In this document: positions 1 through 4,610 of the stretch, piece by piece
Position numbering within the stretch: the first letter of the stretch is position 1
Layout: every line of letters begins with the position of its first letter
Assembly (NCBI GenBank): GCA_902796095.1
Contig: CADBNP010000336.1
Location: 1-5,470, forward strand
Origin: an uncultured Aeromonadales bacterium
GTDB taxonomy: Bacteria; Pseudomonadota; Gammaproteobacteria; Enterobacterales; Succinivibrionaceae
Direction of reading: 5' to 3'
Length of the DNA: 5,470 nt
The notes under the pieces: model-generated
Database searches by the model: none
What the model was told of the DNA's origin: nothing
Seen by the model: only the letters and a program-made list of their open reading frames with translations
Translations under genes and position numbers: made by a program

Positions 1-21
1 GGTTTTGTTAAAACGGGAAAA

Positions 22-33
22 TGAGTCTGACAG
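22..33 (+). repeat. Left terminal inverted repeat (candidate)
   Basis: TGAGTCTGACAG on the plus strand matches the minus-strand end at 4610-4600 (TGAGTCGACAG) except for one extra T. Just outside, GGGAAA at 15-20 faces GGGTTC on the other side, so the boundary could be a few bases further out. It is probably where IstA binds and cleaves, judging from the family. No matching duplication of flanking DNA confirms it. Confidence 0.5.
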
Positions 34-81
34 GTGGGAACTTCAGTCTGACAGTCAGGAAGTAGCTGTAACAGGCAGGAA
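24..81 (+). repeat. Three spaced direct repeats at the left element end
   Basis: Three related 17-18-bp copies occur at 24-40 (AGTCTGACAGGTGGGAA), 45-61 (AGTCTGACAGTCAGGAA) and 64-81 (AGCTGTAACAGGCAGGAA). Start-to-start distances are 21 and 19 bp, about two helical turns, which would place them on one face of the DNA. IS21 elements are known for multiple terminal repeats bound by IstA, and this arrangement fits. A weaker fourth copy may exist at about 5-20, ending CGGGAAA, which would push the true end left. Confidence 0.6.
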
Positions 82-94
82 AGAGATTAGAAGT

Positions 95-123
95 AAAAAA
101 GCCACCGTTTCTCGCGACGCGGC
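95..123 (-). terminator. Rho-independent terminator after the last element gene
   Basis: Read on the minus strand, GCCGCGT (123-117) can pair with ACGGTGGC (108-101) around an 8-nt loop, with one G-U pair and one bulged G. Six T residues (100-95) follow directly. It starts 27 bp after the stop codon of the 194-residue gene and lies inside the terminal repeats, so it is well placed to end the istA operon before transcription leaves the element. The stem is short but GC-rich. Confidence 0.65.
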
Positions 124-150
124 AGCTTGATAATTTGAAGCAGTGTTTGA

Positions 151-735
151 TCAGACTTTCTGTTCCTGTTGCTCAGAGCAGACTTTCCAGCCTGTCAGTT
201 TGTCATAGTTTTGCTGAACAGTTTCCAGTTTAGCCTTTAATGAAGTCACTTCGGTTTCAAGATTTCTGATTTTTGACTGGTTTTGCAGTTCTTTCCGTTT
301 GCCTTCTTCTTCGTTTTTCCTCATAACTGAGATGATTTCGTCCCTTTTTTCAAGAGTTGCTTTAAGCTCTTCATTCTCATCCACGACGCTGTCACGGGCT
401 TTTCTGGCATCAAAGAGTGCAGATTCATGTTCATTCTTAATTTTTTTGATTCTGGCTTCATAAGTGTTAACAAGGTTCGTCCACATACTTTTGATTGTCA
501 TGTCAAAATACTCTCTGCTGTCTTCAGGAAGGGGAACAGAACACTCCGTCAACATTCTGAGTTCATCATTGAAAAGATCCAAAGCCGCCGTGTAGTCACG
601 ATTAGAGTGATTAGGTTTGTGTATTTTCAGCAGTGAACCGTTAACATCGATGCCCTGGGCATGGAGCCTGCGGCAGGTGTTGACGAGCAAACTGACAACT
701 TTGGAAGGTTTGACTTGCTTATTATTTTCATTCAT
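151..735 (-). CDS. KfrA-like DNA-binding/coiled-coil protein, 194 residues
   Basis: The protein has two parts. Residues about 10-90 form a compact, mostly helical region. The stretch from VVSLLVNTCRRLHAQG to NRDYTAALDLFNDE resembles in layout the N-terminal DNA-binding domain of KfrA-type plasmid proteins (helix, a G-[IV]-x-V turn, recognition helix). Residues about 91-178 are a long charged heptad-like coiled coil (ENEELKATLEKRDEIISVM, then NLETEVTSLKAKLETVQQNY). There is no signal peptide or membrane segment. The start is supported by AGAGGA at 748-743, 7 nt before the ATG. It is the last gene of the element operon, separated from the previous gene by the GTACC repeat array and followed by a terminator. 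KfrA-type proteins bind repeated operators next to their own gene, so autoregulation through the array is a natural hypothesis. The family link is by eye and modest; another coiled-coil DNA-binding protein is possible. Confidence 0.8.
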   Translation of the reverse strand: MNENNKQVKPSKVVSLLVNTCRRLHAQGIDVNGSLLKIHKPNHSNRDYTAALDLFNDELRMLTECSVPLPEDSREYFDMTIKSMWTNLVNTYEARIKKIKNEHESALFDARKARDSVVDENEELKATLEKRDEIISVMRKNEEEGKRKELQNQSKIRNLETEVTSLKAKLETVQQNYDKLTGWKVCSEQQEQKV

Positions 736-768
736 AATGGAATCCTCTTATTGTTATCCCTGGTGCAT

Positions 769-784
769 ATGGTACTTGTACCAT
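769..784. promoter_or_regulatory. Palindromic GGTAC/GTACC site, candidate operator
   Basis: ATGGTACTTGTACCAT is a perfect inverted repeat with 7-bp arms and a 2-bp spacer. It lies at the gene-proximal edge of the repeat array, 34 bp upstream of the 194-residue gene's start codon. Its right arm is the first unit of the tandem array, so it joins one inverted half-site (GGTAC) to the direct repeats. Such a dyad is a plausible high-affinity site for a dimeric repressor. The binding protein is not shown by the sequence; the downstream KfrA-like protein is the obvious candidate. Confidence 0.45.
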
Positions 785-897
785 TTGTACCATTCTGTAC
801 CGTTTGTACCATTCTGTACCGTTTGTACCGTTTGTACCATTTGTACCATTTGTACCATTTGTACCGTTTGTACCATTCTGTACCGTTTGTACCATTT
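778..897. repeat. Iteron-like array of 13 GTACC units (9/10 bp)
   Basis: GTAC starts at 778, 787, 797, 806, 816, 825, 834, 843, 852, 861, 870, 880 and 889. Ten units are 9 bp (GTACCATTT or GTACCGTTT) and three are 10 bp (GTACCATTCT at 787, 806 and 870); each 10-bp unit is followed by a CGTTT unit. A 28-bp block of three units is repeated exactly at 797-824 and 861-888, suggesting growth by duplication. The array fills most of the gap between the 137- and 194-residue genes. Units contain no stop codon in any frame, so open frames across it on both strands carry little information. Likely roles are a cooperative operator or a nucleoprotein-assembly site for the neighbouring KfrA-like protein. 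Spacing near one helical turn and the absence of unique spacers rule out CRISPR. Confidence 0.9.
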
Positions 898-923
898 TTA
901 ACGGTTCAGTCATTTTCAACATA

Positions 924-1337
924 TCATTTCCCCTTCAGAAGATTGTAAATTTCTTTTGCGTCAGACATTTCGCTGCATTGTTTTCTTAGAGCTGAAAATT
1001 TCAGCAGTAAATCTCTGTACTGGCTGTCCCTGCTGGACAGTTCATTCTGACTCTTTAGATGCTCATGGTAGAGACTGCTGTAATCCTGGCGGCATTTATC
1101 AATCTCTGACTGAAGTTCTCTGATTTTTTCCGTATGCCTTACCAGAGTCTGAAAATCAGATTCACGCTCCACCTGCTTGGTTATATTGATATAGTCACAC
1201 ATAATTTTCAGAATGCTGTAGCCGTCCAAATCTGACACTCTGCCGATTTTGACGATGACTTCCGGTTCCAGAGTTCCGTGATTCTCGTAGATAGTGCTGA
1301 AAACAGCGTTCATATCCAGGTTGTCGTTCATACTCAT
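924..1337 (-). CDS. Coiled-coil accessory protein of the element, 137 residues
   Basis: I do not recognise this family. Residues 1-50 look globular (GTLEPEVIVKIGRVSDLDGY, then an ILKIMCDYINI helix). Residues about 55-120 are strongly helical, charged and probably a coiled coil (HTEKIRELQSEIDKCRQDY, then SQNELSSRDSQYRDLLLKF). There is no membrane segment or signal peptide. Its ATGA overlaps the istB stop codon, and a GAGGAGAAGG stretch precedes the ATG with AGGAG at 1352-1348, so it is probably translated with istB and made in step with the ATPase. A second in-frame ATG lies two codons in. The position suggests a partner of IstB or of the next coiled-coil protein, but this is inference from context. 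Typical IS21 elements lack such a gene. A C-terminal stop at 926-924 precedes the repeat array by about 26 bp. Confidence 0.82.
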   Translation of the reverse strand: MSMNDNLDMNAVFSTIYENHGTLEPEVIVKIGRVSDLDGYSILKIMCDYINITKQVERESDFQTLVRHTEKIRELQSEIDKCRQDYSSLYHEHLKSQNELSSRDSQYRDLLLKFSALRKQCSEMSDAKEIYNLLKGK

Positions 1338-2125
1338 TCTTTGCCTTCTCCTCTTGCTTCACCGGCCTTGCCGCGTTTGGATTCTCCGCTGATTTGAATA
1401 TAGACGCCGCTGTCATTGAAAAGCTTGTCGAACAGAGAGTCGTAAACAAAGGCTTTGTCCTTAACTGCCGTAAGTCCCTTGCGGTTCAGCTGCGTTGTAA
1501 AAATCGTGGAGCCTACGTTATATCGTGCATCGGCAATCTCATTCAGACCGTAGACAACCTGATCATTAAGTTCATCAAGTCCGTAGTCATCAATCACAAG
1601 CAGATGAATGTTTTTCAGTTTCATTTTCAGCTTGCCGATTGCTTCTCTGTCCCTGCCGTCAATCTGTGCCACCAGCTCGTTCATTCTGTAAAACACGGCG
1701 GAATAACCTTTTTCCATGGCTGCAACTGCTGTTGCTATTGCCAGCGAAGTCTTCCCGACACCGGTTTTGCCCATAAGAACTACATTGCGTTTGTTAACCA
1801 GAAATTTCAGTTCGCTAAGTTTGAGCAAATCATTTGGATGTATGACCGTCTCCGGCAGATTCAGACTGCTAAACCACACCTTTCTCGGCAGATATGATTT
1901 CTGGCAGAGTCTCTTAAAGCGCTTTGATATCTGCACTTCACTCTCGCTGGCAAAGCAGTTCTTGAGTCGTTCCTCAAAACTCATGTTTCTGAAGTTATCG
2001 GGGTGTCCGAACTGCTCGTTCAGAGCTGCCGCAAAACCTTCAAGTTTGAACTTCTCTGCCGCACTGACCAGGGATGTCTGGACATCTGTAAAAGTAAAGA
2101 TTGGTGTATTGCTCAATATTCCCAT
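1334..2125 (-). CDS. istB: IS21-family helper ATPase IstB
   Basis: IstB is an AAA+ ATPase of the DnaC/IstB group that assembles on DNA, selects the target and activates the IstA transposase. At 263 residues it is of usual length. An N-terminal helical region (about 1-90) precedes the AAA+ core. Walker A is GKTGVGKTS at residues 119-127, Walker B is LLVIDD at 175-180, a sensor-1-like strand is STIFTTQLN at 206-214, and the family signature near the C-terminus reads SLFDKLFNDSGVYIQISGES at 230-249. Most relatives have D-R-L where this protein has D-K-L. The C-terminal tail after GES is lysine-, glycine- and glutamate-rich. AAGGAG at 2138-2133, 7 nt upstream, supports the start. It lies 87 bp after istA, wider than the overlap or near-overlap common in the family, and overlaps the next gene by ATGA. 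All nucleotide-binding motifs are intact, so the protein is probably active. Confidence 0.95.
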   Translation of the reverse strand: MGILSNTPIFTFTDVQTSLVSAAEKFKLEGFAAALNEQFGHPDNFRNMSFEERLKNCFASESEVQISKRFKRLCQKSYLPRKVWFSSLNLPETVIHPNDLLKLSELKFLVNKRNVVLMGKTGVGKTSLAIATAVAAMEKGYSAVFYRMNELVAQIDGRDREAIGKLKMKLKNIHLLVIDDYGLDELNDQVVYGLNEIADARYNVGSTIFTTQLNRKGLTAVKDKAFVYDSLFDKLFNDSGVYIQISGESKRGKAGEARGEGKE

Positions 2126-2212
2126 ACAAAAACTCCTTGAAAAATATCATTAGGTAAAAAGTAAAACTGAAGCTGAAATCAGAACTGAAGTCTCAGTCCC
2201 GGTATGAGTTCA
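2126..2212 (-). other. istA-istB intergenic spacer
   Basis: This 87-bp spacer holds the istB ribosome binding site (AAGGAG at 2138-2133). It also has a short inverted repeat, ACTGA/TCAGT (2184-2188 and 2193-2197), just after the istA stop, and a repeated AACTGAAG at 2165 and 2183. The 5-bp stem with a 4-nt loop is too weak and lacks a suitable T-run to call a terminator. I see no convincing separate istB promoter, so istB is most likely read from the istA transcript. Confidence 0.4.
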
Positions 2213-4300
2213 TCAGTTCTTTCCGTTGAAGATGTCGTACATGCCGGAGTCTGAAGTACTGCCGAAGTCGATAAATCCGTCTATATCGGGAGCACTGTCC
2301 AGCGGAGCCTGTCCAAAGCTGTCATCCATGCCGGAACCAGGAAAAGGTTCTTCACAGTAATCCGGGCGGAAATAAGACTCTGAAGACTGAGACGATGCTG
2401 AGGCAAAACCGGAAGACAGATGCAAATGCGAAGCTGAGTCATTGGACAGATTCGAAGCGGATGCCGGGGATAAAGGCACTGCAGAACTGTCGCAAGGAGC
2501 ACAGCGGCTGACAGATGCGCCGCTGCTGAAAAAGTTGTCGCTGCCGTCAGATACGCCACTGCTGTCAGAAGATTCTGATACAAAATAGCCCTGCTCATCA
2601 GAAACCCGGTTCACTTTGATGGAACCACTTTTGCTGCTGTCAGCTTTTTCCTTTTCATGCATTTTTGACAGCAGATCTCTGTACTCAAAACAGACCATGT
2701 TTTTCACCCAGCGCCGCGGATCAAATCTGTTCAGAATATTTTCACAGGCCTGGGCAAACAGTGGTTTGAAGGCCACCTTGCCATACTCATTGATAATGGC
2801 GTTGCAGGTTGATATGGCGTTTATCAGATAAGGGGTATACGATTTTTCTCTGTCTTTGCCTCTCGTTTCAGCGTTAATACGTCTCCTGCAAAATTCGTAA
2901 ATTTTCGGATCTAACTTGCGGGATTCAACAAATATTTCGTGAATGCTCCTCAGTTTCCTTTTGCCGGCGGCTTTTATCTCCTGATGCTCCCGCGGCATAT
3001 GATCAACTTCAGTAGTAACACATGATTGTGTAAGTACGTTGTATCCGTCAGTCCGCTGATGCCGGGCTATCTCTTTTCCTTTGTACTTAATGGTGATGTA
3101 ATCATTTGAAACATACAAATCTACCATTTTTCCTATGTACATATACGGAACCGAGTACTGATGCTCGTTGACCTGAATGTGATAGCTTTCAGGGACCATT
3201 CTGGACATGATTTCCCGGGTGTACTCCGGAATGAAGGTAACCGTGTGCAGTTTATTCAGCTCATAGGTTTTGAACAGATAATCTCTGGTTTTCTCGGCAT
3301 TTTTTCTGAACGGAGCTTCATTAATCTGTTTCTGAACAAACTCCTGCAGATGTGCGCTGTGCTCCTGCAGCGTTTTCATTTCTGTCAGAGATGCCAGAAA
3401 AGCATTGTCCGCCTTTATCCTGGACTGTATCAGTCCGACTGAGCGTTCAACGGCACTTTTGCATTGCGGAGAGTATGGCGTAGCTGCCGTCAGGATCAGA
3501 TTCATCTTTGCTGTAAAGCTTAAAAAATTACGGTTGTATATGACATCGGAGGTAGAATGATCGGTAACCCAGCACTTTGCATTGTCACAAATCAGAAAAT
3601 CAGGAAGTCTGTATTCAAAGTATTTGACTGCATCAGCAAGTACGCGACAGCTTTCTTCGGTGCTCTGTGCACTTACAAAACCTGCAAAAGTATAATAGCT
3701 GGCAGGAAAGGTAAGCACCATAATCCAGAAGTCTCTTTTACCGGCATATGTGCTCAGCGTGTATTTATCTCCGGTATAATCCACCTCAAGAAATTCGCCG
3801 TATTTGAACTCCTGGATAAAGTAGTAATCCGGATCTTTTGCCTTAATCAGCTCCGTTTGCTCCTTCAGCAGTTTGTAAAAGTACTGCACTGACAGAGGAT
3901 CGGCATTTTTTTCCTGGCACAGACCTACGTAATTCAGGTAAATTTCTTTAACCGTCTGTCTCTGCTCAAATACCTTCACTGCAGCCAGCTCAGCAAAATT
4001 CGGATAGTACTTTCCGTCTTTTACGGAATCGGCATGGACTTCTGGTATTGACGCAGGCTTTTGAAAATAAAGTTCTTCAAGCTGTTCTGGGTTAAGAGCA
4101 TCCAGGTTGCTGATATTGCCATTGCTCAGGTAATTCAGCTTTTCACAGGCACGACTGGTCATACCCATGGAAATTCCGATAAATGCGGATATATTCCTTC
4201 TTGAGCGACCGGACTTTATCATGGTGCAGATTTGCTTAAGTTTGCTGCCGTCAAGCGGTTTTGACTGGTTCATCTGTTTCTGTTTTCTTTTTTTAGTCAT
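2213..4300 (-). CDS. istA: IS21-family transposase IstA with serine-rich C-terminal tail
   Basis: IstA is a DDE-type transposase that binds the element ends and catalyses strand cleavage and transfer. Visible parts in order: an N-terminal helix-turn-helix (about residues 20-55), a second helical region (105-150), an RNase H-like catalytic core (about 163-300), a beta-barrel segment (HQYSVPYMYIGKMVDLYV through the GKEIARHQR motif, 380-415) and a basic helical region (440-545). Catalytic residues appear to be D174 (EVDYTGD), D239 (LICDNAK) and E285 (CKSAVERSVG). Residues about 553-695 form a serine-rich, acidic, low-complexity tail ending in DIDGFIDFGSTSDSGMYDIF. At 695 residues it is much longer than typical IstA (roughly 390-520), mainly because of this tail. 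The start is supported by AAGGACGG at 4313-4306; AAGGA lies 8 nt from the ATG. An A7 run lies in codons 3-5. The reading frame is intact and it leads the operon with istB. The C-termini of related transposases (TnsB, MuA) contact their ATPase, so the tail end may touch IstB. Confidence 0.95.
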   Translation of the reverse strand: MTKKRKQKQMNQSKPLDGSKLKQICTMIKSGRSRRNISAFIGISMGMTSRACEKLNYLSNGNISNLDALNPEQLEELYFQKPASIPEVHADSVKDGKYYPNFAELAAVKVFEQRQTVKEIYLNYVGLCQEKNADPLSVQYFYKLLKEQTELIKAKDPDYYFIQEFKYGEFLEVDYTGDKYTLSTYAGKRDFWIMVLTFPASYYTFAGFVSAQSTEESCRVLADAVKYFEYRLPDFLICDNAKCWVTDHSTSDVIYNRNFLSFTAKMNLILTAATPYSPQCKSAVERSVGLIQSRIKADNAFLASLTEMKTLQEHSAHLQEFVQKQINEAPFRKNAEKTRDYLFKTYELNKLHTVTFIPEYTREIMSRMVPESYHIQVNEHQYSVPYMYIGKMVDLYVSNDYITIKYKGKEIARHQRTDGYNVLTQSCVTTEVDHMPREHQEIKAAGKRKLRSIHEIFVESRKLDPKIYEFCRRRINAETRGKDREKSYTPYLINAISTCNAIINEYGKVAFKPLFAQACENILNRFDPRRWVKNMVCFEYRDLLSKMHEKEKADSSKSGSIKVNRVSDEQGYFVSESSDSSGVSDGSDNFFSSGASVSRCAPCDSSAVPLSPASASNLSNDSASHLHLSSGFASASSQSSESYFRPDYCEEPFPGSGMDDSFGQAPLDSAPDIDGFIDFGSTSDSGMYDIFNGKN

Positions 4301-4346
4301 TTTGACCGTCCTTTTATGATTAGAATTTCATCAGAAGAATGTTTTC

Positions 4347-4394
4347 AGAGCAGGTATTACTGGTTGCAAACCAGTCAATTAACCTGCAGGCTCT
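4347..4394 (-). promoter_or_regulatory. Imperfect hairpin in the istA leader
   Basis: A perfect inverted repeat, ACTGGTT-GCA-AACCAGT (4359-4375), is enclosed by two further pairing segments: AGGT (4352-4355) with ACCT (4382-4385), and AGAGC (4347-4351) with GCTCT (4390-4394). A small internal loop and a four-base bulge separate them. It lies about 47-94 nt before the istA ATG with no following T-run, so a terminator is unlikely in the istA direction. It could be an operator dyad, or an mRNA structure that hides the istA start when transcription enters from outside, as known for other insertion sequences. Confidence 0.5.
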
Positions 4395-4559
4395 ATTTTC
4401 GCCTTCCGTTCTATCCCAATATTTAAAAGTGTGTTGATCTAAAAAATGCCTAAAAACAGTTTATATATCAAAATGTTACAACACGGTTTATGTGTATTTT
4501 TTCAAGTTTTTTTAAATTTTAAATTTTTAAAAATGTGACAAGATTCAAAAACAACAACA

Positions 4560-4592
4560 ACTCAAACAGAAACTTTGCTCAAACAGAAAACA
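4560..4592 (-). repeat. Short direct repeats inside the right element end
   Basis: ACTCAAACAGAAAC (4560-4573) and GCTCAAACAGAAAAC (4578-4592) are two near-identical copies 18 bp apart. They lie just inside the terminal repeat at 4600-4610, a position comparable to the direct repeats at the left end. Their sequence differs from the left copies apart from a CAG core. They may be additional transposase-binding sites, but the resemblance to IS21 terminal repeats is by position only. Confidence 0.4.
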
Positions 4593-4599
4593 GTCAGTT

Positions 4600-4610
4600 C
4601 TGTCGACTCA
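4600..4610 (-). repeat. Right terminal inverted repeat (candidate)
   Basis: On the minus strand TGAGTCGACAG mirrors TGAGTCTGACAG at 22-33, missing one T. The first three bases, TGA, also form the stop codon of the flanking gene, which is what an insertion into that gene would produce. It lies about 300 bp upstream of istA, a longer leader than I would expect for this family. Confidence 0.5.

Larger units (their letters stand above)
4301..4607 (-). promoter_or_regulatory. Non-coding istA leader and element end
   Basis: This stretch has no gene. From the element end inwards it holds two copies of a 13-bp CTCAAACAGAAAC-like repeat, an A/T-rich tract (about 4495-4535), the hairpin at 4394-4347 and the istA ribosome binding site. 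On the minus strand TTGTCA (4541-4536) is the best -35-like hexamer. The possible -10 elements after it are only TTTAAA-like with imperfect spacing, and TATAAA (4465-4460) lacks a partner. A promoter for istA is expected here, but I cannot place it confidently. Confidence 0.4.
22..4610 (-). mobile_element. IS21-family insertion element with two accessory genes
   Basis: The element is identified by adjacent, co-oriented istA and istB genes, the defining pair of the IS21 family. It also carries two extra coiled-coil genes, a repeat array and a terminator. The ends given are the most likely ones. The left end begins TGAGTCTGACAG at 22 on the plus strand and the right end begins TGAGTCGACAG at 4610 on the minus strand, an inverted match with one indel. 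IS21 elements characteristically start with TG, end with CA and carry several repeats inside each end, as seen here on the left. No target-site duplication is visible with these ends (GGGAAAA before 22, TGAACCC after 4610). Weak similarity continues a few bases outwards, so the true ends could lie slightly further out, even beyond the left window edge. At about 4.6 kb it is longer than the roughly 2-2.5 kb of ordinary members. Confidence 0.75.

Noticed and set aside
15..21. Target-site duplication flanking the element
   Set aside because: GGGAAAA on the left and TGAACCC on the right do not match, and shifting the ends by a few bases gave no convincing 4-8-bp direct repeat.
778..897. CRISPR array
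   Set aside because: Units are only 9-10 bp and contiguous, with no unique spacers and no cas genes nearby.
617..989. Plus-strand open frames with CTI, VPF or YHL repeats across the array
   Set aside because: They arise because the 9-bp unit has no stop in any frame. They overlap real minus-strand genes, and their repeats are a direct translation of the array.
1394..2153. Plus-strand frames of 167 and 145 residues opposite istB
   Set aside because: They are antisense shadows of a clear AAA+ gene and show no recognisable domain.
2281..2598. 105-residue minus-strand frame rich in alanine and leucine
   Set aside because: It is an alternative frame of the serine-rich istA tail, where biased composition removes stop codons. 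There is no ribosome binding site or recognisable product.
4288..4294. Homopolymer-based phase variation or frameshifting at the A7 run near the istA start
   Set aside because: A seven-base run at codons 3-5 is possible by chance in AT-rich sequence, and the frame downstream is intact without any slippage.
22..4610. Tn7-like or CRISPR-associated transposon
   Set aside because: The transposase/ATPase pair has IS21-type organisation and motifs. There is no TnsA, TniQ, Cas gene or guide array, and the extra genes are coiled-coil proteins.
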